18,873 nucleotides of DNA, taken from the NCBI GenBank assembly GCA_964492595.1, contig CAZBKY010000012.1, forward strand, positions 1 through 18,873, given 5' to 3'. How positions within the stretch are numbered: position 1 is the stretch's first letter; each line of letters begins with the position of its first letter. A program made the translations under genes and the position numbers. The notes under the pieces are model-generated. The model was not told the DNA's origin. It saw only the letters and a list, made by a program, of their open reading frames with translations, and made no database searches. This DNA comes from CAYNFP01 sp964492595 (GTDB taxonomy: Bacteria > Bacillota_I > Bacilli_A > RF39 > UBA660). Shown piece by piece: positions 1 to 6,030 of this stretch.

Positions 1-12
1 TAAAAGCGACTT

Positions 13-40
13 TAAAACAAAAAACTGGAATTATCCAGTT
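13..40 (-). terminator. Terminator of tRNA-Met
   Basis: A perfect 7-bp stem (23-29 with 34-40, 4-nt loop) is followed on the minus strand by a run of six T, a G and four T. It sits 14 nt past the tRNA 3' end, so it ends the tRNA transcript. Confidence 0.8.
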
Positions 41-53
41 AAATTTCCAATTT

Positions 54-130
54 TGGTAGCGATGGTGAGAATCGAACTCACGACCTCACGGGTATGAACC
101 GTGCGCTCTAACCATCTGAGCTACATCGCC
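54..130 (-). tRNA. tRNA-Met (anticodon CAT)
   Basis: The reverse strand folds into a complete 77-nt cloverleaf with GGCGATG/CATCGCT acceptor stem, TTCGAATC T-loop and an encoded CCA. The anticodon stem CACGG/CCGTG encloses loop TTCATAC, giving anticodon CAT. The acceptor pattern (G1-U72, discriminator A) resembles Bacillus/Clostridium elongator tRNA-Met rather than initiator tRNA or the lysidine-modified tRNA-Ile(CAT), but anticodon alone cannot separate these. It has its own promoter and terminator, so it is probably a single-gene transcript. Confidence 0.95.
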
Positions 131-144
131 ATTTCTGTATAGAT

Positions 145-173
145 ATTATAGCAAATGCTAAATAAAATTTCCA
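145..173 (-). promoter_or_regulatory. Likely sigma-A promoter of tRNA-Met
   Basis: On the minus strand TGGAAA, a 17-nt spacer and a perfect TATAAT (145-150) lie 14 nt upstream of the tRNA 5' end. The -35 matches TTGACA at 4 of 6 positions. Confidence 0.55.
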
Positions 174-239
174 TCATTTTCCTTATTTTAAAAAAATTTA
201 TTAATAAACATAAACAAATTTTAAATATAAAAATAACTA

Positions 240-989
240 TTATTTCTTTAAAACAGGCATATAAGGCTTTGAATGCAAATATTCTTTGCTTAATTCAATA
301 TATTCTTTTAGAGAATAAAGAAGCATAAGATATTTTTCCAAATCTTTAGCGGGTTTTCTGTAATCAGCTGTGCATTCAAATTGAGTGGTTGGTATTTCAC
401 AAACATCATGGACACATCTTGATATTGTTTTGGGTGAGGTTGCTTGAAACATTGAATTAAATCTGACAACATCAAAATCTCCATATTCTTTTGGCATTTT
501 ACCAGATAATCCGTTATTTGCAAAAGCTTTTATTATATTATTTTTAAAATTTACATCACCATTTACCAATTCTAGATTTCTACCAAAACCTATAGCAACC
601 CTAAACATATTTTTCTTCTTTTCTAAATTTGGGTTAGATGCCCCATGAATATCAGTTAAATACTGAATGTCATTATCTAAAATATATCTATATAACTCGT
701 TATAGATATTCATTGTGGGATTAATATAAGATGTGTGAGGATAATTATTTCTAACCCATACTGAAGACCCTGTTAATTCTCTTAATAATAAAGCTGTTGC
801 TCCAGTATAAAACTCTTCTAATTTTACTTCTTCTTTATCGTTTATGGTTTTTACTGTATGTGGCGCTGTCACTATAATAGGGATATCTCCTTTATAAAAA
901 CTGAATTCAGGTAATTCAAAATCACCTTTTTTATTATTTAATTTAAATTTTTCTTCGTATTCAATTACAAGATCTAAATTTATAGTCAT
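240..989 (-). CDS. N-formylglutamate amidohydrolase-like protein
   Basis: 249 aa, soluble, no signal peptide. I place it in the N-formylglutamate amidohydrolase superfamily (zinc-dependent deformylation/amide hydrolysis of N-formyl-L-glutamate or related N-acyl amino acids) from the IIVTAPHT segment near residue 39-45, the following acidic/TGATALLLREL helix near 57-72, and the DIHGA motif near 113-117, which carry the expected His/Glu/His metal-ligand pattern. The substrate cannot be read from sequence; many family members in Firmicutes are unassigned. The ATG at 989 is preceded by GGGGAG about 10 nt upstream and a good promoter. Its neighbour upstream is a gamma-glutamyl-ligase-type protein, but a terminator separates the two, so they are not one operon. 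No hut-type histidine degradation genes are present in the window. The closest alternative is a related zinc amidohydrolase of different specificity. Confidence 0.75.
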   Translation of the reverse strand: MTINLDLVIEYEEKFKLNNKKGDFELPEFSFYKGDIPIIVTAPHTVKTINDKEEVKLEEFYTGATALLLRELTGSSVWVRNNYPHTSYINPTMNIYNELYRYILDNDIQYLTDIHGASNPNLEKKKNMFRVAIGFGRNLELVNGDVNFKNNIIKAFANNGLSGKMPKEYGDFDVVRFNSMFQATSPKTISRCVHDVCEIPTTQFECTADYRKPAKDLEKYLMLLYSLKEYIELSKEYLHSKPYMPVLKK

Positions 990-1021
990 ATGATTTTTAT
1001 CTCCCCGTTAAAATATATCAT

Positions 1022-1050
1022 ATTATACCCAATAAATTCCCAAAAGTAAA
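1022..1050 (-). promoter_or_regulatory. Likely sigma-A promoter of the amidohydrolase-like gene
   Basis: Minus strand TTTACT, 17-nt spacer, TATAAT (1022-1027). It lies between the upstream terminator and the start codon at 989. Confidence 0.55.
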
Positions 1051-1080
1051 GAAAGGAATTGTTTGGTTTCAAAAAAATTC

Positions 1081-1108
1081 AAAAGAAAAGATAACCTTTA
1101 CAGTTATC
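1081..1108 (-). terminator. Terminator of the F420-ligase-family gene
   Basis: A 6-bp stem GATAAC/GTTATC (1103-1108 with 1090-1095) directly after the stop codon is followed on the minus strand by TTTTCTTTT and further T-rich sequence. Confidence 0.7.
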
Positions 1109-2302
1109 CTAATCTATATCAGCATAATTTTTGAAGTATCTTTGTACTAATACTACAGGAGTACCTTTATCTCCACTACCAGAAGTAAGATCACATAAAG
1201 AACCAATTAAATCTACATATCTTCTAGGAGTGGTTCCCTGTGATTCAATTGTGCCTACTAAATTTTTATTTTTTTCTCTTATTTCTTTTCTAATTGCGTT
1301 ATTTAAATCTTCTCCATTAAGTCCTTTGTATTTATTATCTGAAAGATATTTTAACTTTAATTCGTTAGGTCCTCCCTCAAGACCCTTAGTATAAGCCGGA
1401 CTCACTACTGGGTCAGCAAGCTCCCATATTTGCCCAATAGGATCTTTGAAAGCACCATCGCCATATACCATCACTTCTACTTTTTTACCAGTCTTATTTA
1501 AAATTTGTTCTTGAATTTCATATACTATTTTCTCACCAGTGTAAGGAAACAATTTAACCTTTTCTTCAGTTGCCCGGTTAGAGCCTAAAAGACCATATTC
1601 GGGATTATAACCACTGCCATCTACACTTCTATTCATTATCTCATCAAGCCCAAGAACAGTCCTGCCACCATTATTTTTTAATACTTTTTTAGTAGATTTT
1701 CTTGAATGAATATCTGCACATATTACATCTTTGGTATAATTTAATATTGTTAAAGGATTATTACTTAATATAAATTCTACTTCACAATTCTCTTTATTTA
1801 TAACTTCTCTATAAAAATCTATTATGTTTACTCCTGTAAATGAATGCTTAAAGTCACCAAACTTTTCTTCATATTCTTCTTCAGAAATAACATCACTAAA
1901 CGGATTAATATCATAATATTTTAATTTATTTCTATCCAATATATCATTTCCAACTTCATCAGATGGATAATTTAATAAAACAGTTAATTTTTTGGTTGCT
2001 CTTGCAAAAGCTTGAAGACAAACAGCAAATCTATTTCTACTAAATATGGGAAAAACTATTCCTATATGGTCTTTATTAAACTTATTTTTAACATCCTTAG
2101 CAATTTGATCTAATGACGCATAATTTCCCGAACTAATAGATACAACTGCTTCTGTGACTGCAATTATATCTCTATCTTCTAACTCGAATTTTTCGTTTTT
2201 TGAAGATGATATAACAGAGTCAACTACAATTTCAACCAAATTATCTCCCTCTTTTATTATAGGGGTTCTTATTCCTCTTACTATCGTTCCAAGACTATTC
2301 AT
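1109..2302 (-). CDS. Coenzyme F420-0:L-glutamate ligase (CofE/COG1478)-family protein
   Basis: 397 aa. The N-terminal half resembles the CofE/FbiB gamma-glutamyl ligase fold (segment DRDIIAVTEAVVSISSG near residue 42-58), and the C-terminal half carries a DPIGQIWELADPVVSPA-type segment that I recognise from long Firmicute proteins annotated as F420-0 ligase. The chemistry expected is GTP-dependent addition of glutamate through a gamma-amide bond. CofE itself is about 250 aa, so the C-terminal extension is notable. No F420 biosynthesis gene is visible, and fermentative Clostridia usually lack F420, so another acceptor (for instance a folate, as proposed for chlamydial COG1478) is an inference. 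Start: a longer reading from TTG at 2320 would run through the SD; GGAG lies 8 nt before the ATG at 2302, so I use that. Single-gene unit with promoter and terminator. Confidence 0.8.
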   Translation of the reverse strand: MNSLGTIVRGIRTPIIKEGDNLVEIVVDSVISSSKNEKFELEDRDIIAVTEAVVSISSGNYASLDQIAKDVKNKFNKDHIGIVFPIFSRNRFAVCLQAFARATKKLTVLLNYPSDEVGNDILDRNKLKYYDINPFSDVISEEEYEEKFGDFKHSFTGVNIIDFYREVINKENCEVEFILSNNPLTILNYTKDVICADIHSRKSTKKVLKNNGGRTVLGLDEIMNRSVDGSGYNPEYGLLGSNRATEEKVKLFPYTGEKIVYEIQEQILNKTGKKVEVMVYGDGAFKDPIGQIWELADPVVSPAYTKGLEGGPNELKLKYLSDNKYKGLNGEDLNNAIRKEIREKNKNLVGTIESQGTTPRRYVDLIGSLCDLTSGSGDKGTPVVLVQRYFKNYADID

Positions 2303-2324
2303 ATTTAATTCTCCATTCAATTAT

Positions 2325-2353
2325 ATTATATCATTTGTTTTTTTCTTTTTAAA
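2325..2353 (-). promoter_or_regulatory. Promoter of the F420-ligase-family gene (extended -10)
   Basis: Minus strand TTTAAA, 17-nt spacer, TATAAT (2325-2330) with a TGn extension just before the -10. It leaves a leader of only about 15 nt that holds the GGAG. Confidence 0.6.
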
Positions 2354-2433
2354 TAATAAATTTATGCCACAATATTTTTGTTATTTTTGCAGTTTTTAAT
2401 ATACAAAACATTTTTTTAATCAAATTTTCATAA

Positions 2434-2466
2434 TAAAATAGAACAAACTATTAAAACTTGTTCTAT
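2434..2466 (-). terminator. Terminator of the LysM lipoprotein gene
   Basis: A perfect 9-bp stem ATAGAACAA/TTGTTCTAT (2438-2446 with 2458-2466) lies 20 nt after the stop codon. The T-tract on the minus strand is short (TTTATTAT), so termination may be incomplete. Confidence 0.6.
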
Positions 2467-2485
2467 CTTATCTATTATTGGTTTT

Positions 2486-3067
2486 TTATGGTTTTAATAC
2501 CATTTTCTTATCCCCAGTTTTAGTATCTTCAGTTTTTGGATATAATCCAGTATAATCATTTGTCTTTATTTTATTAAGATCTTCTTTACTTGGAAATAAT
2601 AGTTTTTGACCTGTTCTTATAATATTTGGGTCTTCTAAGTTATTATACGTAGCCAATTTACATATTGTTGATACACGTGTATCTCCATAATACTTTTTAC
2701 ATAAATCATATAAAGTATCACCTTTTAAAACTATATATATTTCTACATCATAACAGTAATTTAATAAAGTTGCTAAATCAGGTAGATATAGTTTTTGACC
2801 TACTTTTATTAAATCAGGATTTTTTATTTGATTTAATAAGGCAATTTCCCTCCAATATTTTGAACTGCCATATCTTTTTTTAGAAATTTTTCTTAATGTT
2901 TCTCCCTTAGAAACTATATGCATATCTTCTTCTGAAAATTCTGCTTTCATTAAAATTGTATCTGTTGATATTTCCTTATTGTTTTTATTTGCCTTACACC
3001 CCATTGCGCCAATAATCATCATTGATAATACTAATAGTGATAATGCTTTTTTACTTTTTGCGTCCAT
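2486..3067 (-). CDS. Lipoprotein with two LysM domains
   Basis: 193 aa. A basic N-terminus, a hydrophobic stretch (about residues 9-23) and Cys24 in the context GAMGC suggest a lipoprotein signal peptide, though Ala at -3 makes the lipobox weak. LysM 1 spans about residues 49-96 (IVSKGETL ... KVGQKLYLP) and LysM 2 about 108-158 (IVLKGDTL ... RTGQKLLFP). LysM domains bind the GlcNAc-X-GlcNAc of peptidoglycan or chitin, so the protein is expected on the outer face of the membrane, tied to the wall. There is no catalytic domain, so it may be a wall adaptor or spore-coat-type protein. The ATG at 3067 has a strong SD (AAAGGAGGG, 5 nt away). It has its own terminator and lies downstream of another lipoprotein gene that also ends in a terminator. 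Confidence 0.85.
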   Translation of the reverse strand: MDAKSKKALSLLVLSMMIIGAMGCKANKNNKEISTDTILMKAEFSEEDMHIVSKGETLRKISKKRYGSSKYWREIALLNQIKNPDLIKVGQKLYLPDLATLLNYCYDVEIYIVLKGDTLYDLCKKYYGDTRVSTICKLATYNNLEDPNIIRTGQKLLFPSKEDLNKIKTNDYTGLYPKTEDTKTGDKKMVLKP

Positions 3068-3166
3068 ATGCCCTCCTTTGTTTCATTATTATATTACATA
3101 AACGAAAGAAAATAAAGTAAAATATCATGTTAAAAAGTGATTTTTCTTATAATTGATGCCTTCTTT

Positions 3167-3204
3167 AATTAAAAAACAGAAAAATATGAATTTTTTTCTG
3201 TTTT
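3167..3204 (-). terminator. Terminator of the LolA-like lipoprotein gene
   Basis: A 12-bp inverted repeat AAAACAGAAAAA/TTTTTCTGTTTT (3173-3184 with 3193-3204) with an 8-nt loop ends in a T-run on the minus strand. The stem is nearly all A/T, with one C-G pair. Confidence 0.65.
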
Positions 3205-3240
3205 GTTTACATGACTTTTTTGTGTAGCTATTAAGATTTT

Positions 3241-4230
3241 CTATTTTACCAATGCTACAGTTGCAGTAGAAGATGCAATTTGAAGAAGTTCCTCTTCTGT
3301 TAAGTTCTGCCCTATGATATAATAATCCATACCATCTTTAGTCCAGCTTACTGAAGTGTCAGTTAAAGCTCCTAATATTGTCTCATAAAATACAAGATCT
3401 CCTGAAGCTGATGTTATTTCAAATTCATTTGATGGATTTGCCATTTCTTCCACTAGAATAAATGACTTATCTCCTCCAAAAGTTAATATTACTCTTTCTT
3501 TATTCTGGTTTTTTAAAACCTCTTGATTTTGAAATGTTGTTCCGATAGGCAAATACATTGGATAGATGATATCCTGTATTTCACCAGTTGACTTACTTTC
3601 TTCACAGCAATCATCCTTAATGCTAGAACTTAATGCAAAATATTCCTTATCAAATTTTTTATTCCATTCAATTTTAGTAATAGTCATTGTAATTTGAGCC
3701 ATACCTTCCTCATTTAATATTTCAACTTTTTCTGGCTCCATTTTTTTATTAAATGTTACTTTTTGACTAATTAAATTGCTGTTGTTAGGATAGTTTACAT
3801 CACTGATAAATATATATTTATCATCAATTTTTTCAAAGTTTCTTTTGCTATCATTTTCAATATCATTTAAAATTGTTTCTAATATATAAGCTTGAGAACT
3901 ATTATTGGGCCAATCACTTTGAAATTTAAAACTTTTATTTAAATTAGGTGTAATTACATAAACACCTTCATCATTTTTCAGTATTATTTGTTCATGTGAA
4001 TTTGTAGTGTTTAATAAATTTACTTTATAATAATCTCCTTCCTTATATGAAACTTCCACATCATAGGTAAACTGCTTTTCATTGCTTAAAATCTCCATAG
4101 TTCCTTCTAATTCATATGTTGAACTTTCATTAACCTGTTTCTTAAAATCTTCTAAAGCTTTTTTAGAATCATACCCTCCGCATCCTGTCATCAATAAGCA
4201 TATTCCAAGCAATAATAATAATTTTTTCAT
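3241..4230 (-). CDS. LolA-like lipoprotein (YdcC/GerS-type), DUF4367-like C-terminus
   Basis: 329 aa. The N-terminus MKKLLLLLGICLLMTGC is a lipoprotein signal peptide with Cys17 as the likely lipidated residue. Residues about 25-215 have the alternating strand pattern of LolA/LppX-type lipid-binding half-barrels (ELEGTMEILSNEK, YKVNLLNT, VTFNKKMEPEKVEI). Residues about 225-329 resemble DUF4367 (LVFYETILGAL, SWTKDGMDYYIIG, LTEEELLQIA). This architecture matches B. subtilis YdcC (sporulation-associated) and, more loosely, C. difficile GerS, a germination lipoprotein. A role at the membrane surface or in sporulation is inference from those relatives. DDCCEES near residue 206-212 holds an odd Cys pair. 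The SD (GGGAGGG) is only 2-3 nt from the ATG, closer than usual. Divergent from the DUF378-type gene. Confidence 0.7.
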   Translation of the reverse strand: MKKLLLLLGICLLMTGCGGYDSKKALEDFKKQVNESSTYELEGTMEILSNEKQFTYDVEVSYKEGDYYKVNLLNTTNSHEQIILKNDEGVYVITPNLNKSFKFQSDWPNNSSQAYILETILNDIENDSKRNFEKIDDKYIFISDVNYPNNSNLISQKVTFNKKMEPEKVEILNEEGMAQITMTITKIEWNKKFDKEYFALSSSIKDDCCEESKSTGEIQDIIYPMYLPIGTTFQNQEVLKNQNKERVILTFGGDKSFILVEEMANPSNEFEITSASGDLVFYETILGALTDTSVSWTKDGMDYYIIGQNLTEEELLQIASSTATVALVK

Positions 4231-4256
4231 AACCCTCCCTTTTTATTTATCAATAA

Positions 4257-4285
4257 ATTATATTTTTTTTCACAGTATTTATGAA
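4257..4285 (-). promoter_or_regulatory. Likely sigma-A promoter of the LolA-like lipoprotein gene
   Basis: Minus strand TTCATA, 17-nt spacer, perfect TATAAT (4257-4262), 27 nt upstream of the start codon. I saw no clear sigma-E or sigma-G type element in the same region. No convincing plus-strand promoter for the divergent gene was found. Confidence 0.55.
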
Positions 4286-4362
4286 TAAAAAATACAAAAA
4301 GGGCAAAACTAAATAATGATTATTAAGGATAATGATTTTTAGCCTTTGGGAAGGAGGGTAGA

Positions 4363-4587
4363 ATGAACTTACTACAGAAGACTGCCTTAGTGTTTACAGT
4401 GCTGGGCGCAATAGCTTGGGGAATGATAGGATTATTCGATTTTAATATAGTAACTGCCATTTTTGGAATAGATACTGCTGTTACCAGAATAATTTACACT
4501 TTAGTCGGAATAGCAGGATTAATTAACCTATTCTTACTATTTACTCACTTCCATGAAACTCATGAACCGAATAGAGATATAAAATAA
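4363..4587 (+). CDS. DUF378-family small membrane protein
   Basis: 74 aa, the only plus-strand gene in the window. Two hydrophobic segments are visible: about residues 8-27 (VFTVLGAIAWGMIGLFDF) and about 42-61 (RIIYTLVGIAGLINLFLLF). The pattern AxxFTxxGAIxWGxIGLF followed by a xRIIYxLVGIAGL helix is that of the DUF378 (YuzA-like) family, widespread in Firmicutes with unknown function. The C-terminal tail is polar and His/Glu-rich (HFHETHEPNRDIK). SD AAGGAGGG lies 6 nt before the ATG. It is followed at once by a strong bidirectional terminator shared with the convergent AI-2E-type permease, so it is a single-gene unit. Confidence 0.85.
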   Translation: MNLLQKTALVFTVLGAIAWGMIGLFDFNIVTAIFGIDTAVTRIIYTLVGIAGLINLFLLFTHFHETHEPNRDIK

Positions 4588-4621
4588 AAAAGAATTGTGT
4601 ATCCGCACAATTCCTTTTTTT
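4585..4621. terminator. Bidirectional terminator between convergent genes
   Basis: A perfect 8-bp stem GAATTGTG/CACAATTC (4592-4599 with 4606-4613) has seven T after it on the plus strand and a TTTTTTATTTT tract after it on the minus strand. It serves the DUF378-type gene and the AI-2E-type permease, whose stop codon lies in the T-run. Confidence 0.9.
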
Positions 4622-5792
4622 ATTTTGAATATTCAAAGAATTTATATTTTTCACTAAAGAAATTAAATATTATTTTTATGAGAGCAACAAGTGGAGTTGC
4701 TACAATCATTCCTGTTATTCCAAAGAAATATCCGAATATTAATAAAGATACAAGTATTGTCACTGGATGAAGATGCATCTTTTTACTCATAAACAATGGA
4801 GTAAGAAAGTTTCCCTCAAGTGTTTGAGTAATTAATATAAATACTAAAGTTAGAACACCTATAATATTTGATTGAGTAAATCCAATAGCGCCCGCAACTG
4901 CAGCTCCCATATATGGACCAATATAAGGTATTAAATTAGTTATACCACAAAAAGCCGCAATTAATAAAGGTGCCTTAAGCCCTATTATTGAAAAACCTAT
5001 AAAGGAAACAACCATCAAAACTAATGATAAAAGTAAAGTTCCATTAACATAATCTCTTGCTGTTAAACTTATTTTATCGAGTAGTTCTTCACTTTCTTTT
5101 CTATATTTTAATGGGAATAAATTTATAAATCCCTTTGATACATTATTAAAATTAAATAACATATAAAATCCAACGACAAAACTTAAAAGTATTTTTCCAA
5201 GACCATTTATCATACTGGTTATAAAACTTAATGTCCTATTAGGTAAATTTGTCTGAATTCCTGTTCCTATTTTTTCAACAGAAGTAAAAAACTCTGCTTT
5301 AATATCATCTAAGTTTTCCAAACTCAAGTCAGATAATTTATCAAAAATATTTTCAAACCAGGATTTTAGATCAGTCAATATCGCAGGAATAGTTGATACT
5401 ATATCTTTAATTTGATTTGCTAAAGCCGGTAAAACTGTAAGTGTAAATAAATACAAGAGTAGTACCATCCCAACAAATATTATTATTACTGAAATATTTC
5501 TATTAATTCCAAATGAACTTAATTTATTCACTAAAGGATTTAAAAGCCACGCTATAATAAAACCTATGAATAAAGGGCTCATTATTGATAATGTTTTTAA
5601 TATAATTGGAAATATATTAAATTCTTTTAATACTAATACAACTATATAAACAAGCAAAATAATCAATACAAAATATAAAATTTTCATTATTTTGCCACCA
5701 ACATTAATTATATTGTTTAAATTAGACATATTAATTTTGTTTAAAAATGCTCTTTTTTCATCTTGATTACTATTTTTATTAAATTTTTCCAT
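4620..5792 (-). CDS. AI-2E family transporter (PF01594-type permease)
   Basis: 390 aa integral membrane protein. After a polar N-terminus it has hydrophobic segments near residues 34-55, 65-85 and 98-120, a long extracytoplasmic-looking amphipathic stretch (about 125-190), and a hydrophobic C-terminal half with the family hallmark LIPYIGPYMGA near 285-295 and PLFMSKKMHLHPVTILVSLL near 330-350. The family was named for TqsA/YdgG of E. coli (autoinducer-2 export), but members include Na+/H+ antiporters, so the substrate is unknown. B. subtilis YrrI, a member, lies in the alaS/recD2 region, which fits the recD2 gene upstream here. Start: the frame stays open to TTG at 5813, but GGATGGAG lies 7 nt before the ATG at 5792, so I start there. 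It has its own extended -10 promoter. Confidence 0.88.
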   Translation of the reverse strand: MEKFNKNSNQDEKRAFLNKINMSNLNNIINVGGKIMKILYFVLIILLVYIVVLVLKEFNIFPIILKTLSIMSPLFIGFIIAWLLNPLVNKLSSFGINRNISVIIIFVGMVLLLYLFTLTVLPALANQIKDIVSTIPAILTDLKSWFENIFDKLSDLSLENLDDIKAEFFTSVEKIGTGIQTNLPNRTLSFITSMINGLGKILLSFVVGFYMLFNFNNVSKGFINLFPLKYRKESEELLDKISLTARDYVNGTLLLSLVLMVVSFIGFSIIGLKAPLLIAAFCGITNLIPYIGPYMGAAVAGAIGFTQSNIIGVLTLVFILITQTLEGNFLTPLFMSKKMHLHPVTILVSLLIFGYFFGITGMIVATPLVALIKIIFNFFSEKYKFFEYSK

Positions 5793-5814
5793 ATACGAAC
5801 TCCATCCTAACAAA

Positions 5815-5823
5815 ATTATAACA
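5815..5823 (-). promoter_or_regulatory. Extended -10 promoter of the AI-2E-type permease
   Basis: Minus strand TGTTATAAT, a perfect -10 with TGn extension. The only -35 candidate is the T-run of the preceding terminator. Transcription would start near 5808, giving a leader of about 16 nt. Confidence 0.55.
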
Positions 5824-5835
5824 TAAGAGTGTTCT

Positions 5836-5860
5836 AAAAAAAAGTCCTTTAAGAACTCTT
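5836..5860 (-). terminator. Terminator after recD2 and the small membrane ORF
   Basis: The minus strand reads AAGAGTTC, a TTAAA loop and GGACTTTT followed by more T (eight T in all). The 8-bp stem includes two G-T pairs and overlaps the stop codon of the small ORF. Confidence 0.6.
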
Positions 5861-5971
5861 TTTTATACTTTGATTTTTTATTTTTTCTACGCTTCTCATT
5901 ATTTTTTTATTATACTTTGTTGCTAAATATCCTACACCTAAACCCATTCCCATCCAAAGTAAGTTCTTCAT
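5849..5971 (-). CDS. Small single-TM membrane peptide (YrzQ/DUF3918-like?)
   Basis: 40 aa from the ATG at 5971: a Gly-rich hydrophobic segment (LLWMGMGLGVGYLATKY, about residues 4-20) and then a Lys-rich tail (KKIMRSVEKIKNQSIKK). This is the layout of DUF3918/YrzQ-type peptides, and in B. subtilis yrzQ lies beside recD2, as here; the family link is from memory and not certain. Start problem: the strong SD AAGGAGAGTGA (around 5996-5986) is about 19 nt from the ATG. GTG at 5989 is in frame but overlaps the SD; ATT at 5983 is in frame at ideal spacing and would add four residues. It lies 60 nt after recD2 with only an A/T hairpin between, so it is probably co-transcribed. Confidence 0.6.
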   Translation of the reverse strand: MKNLLWMGMGLGVGYLATKYNKKIMRSVEKIKNQSIKKSS

Positions 5972-6000
5972 TGCTTTTATAATACTCACTCTCCTTCAGT

Positions 6001-6024
6001 ATTATTATTATCTATAATAATAAT
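6001..6024 (-). repeat. Perfect 10-bp A/T inverted repeat between recD2 and the small ORF
   Basis: ATTATTATTA (6001-6010) and TAATAATAAT (6015-6024) are perfect complements around a 4-nt loop, 6 nt after the recD2 stop codon and next to the SD of the small ORF. There is no T-run, so it is not a standard terminator; it could mark an mRNA end or affect access to the SD. Confidence 0.55.
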
Positions 6025-6030
6025 TTTATA

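Noticed and set aside
191..209. A/T palindrome with a T-run after the amidohydrolase-like gene as a possible terminator
   Set aside because: The stem would have only about four A/T pairs; too weak to call, so the end of that gene's transcript is unresolved.
1131..1394. 87-codon open frame on the plus strand inside the F420-ligase-family gene
   Set aside because: Antisense shadow of a well-supported minus-strand gene, with no SD or promoter.
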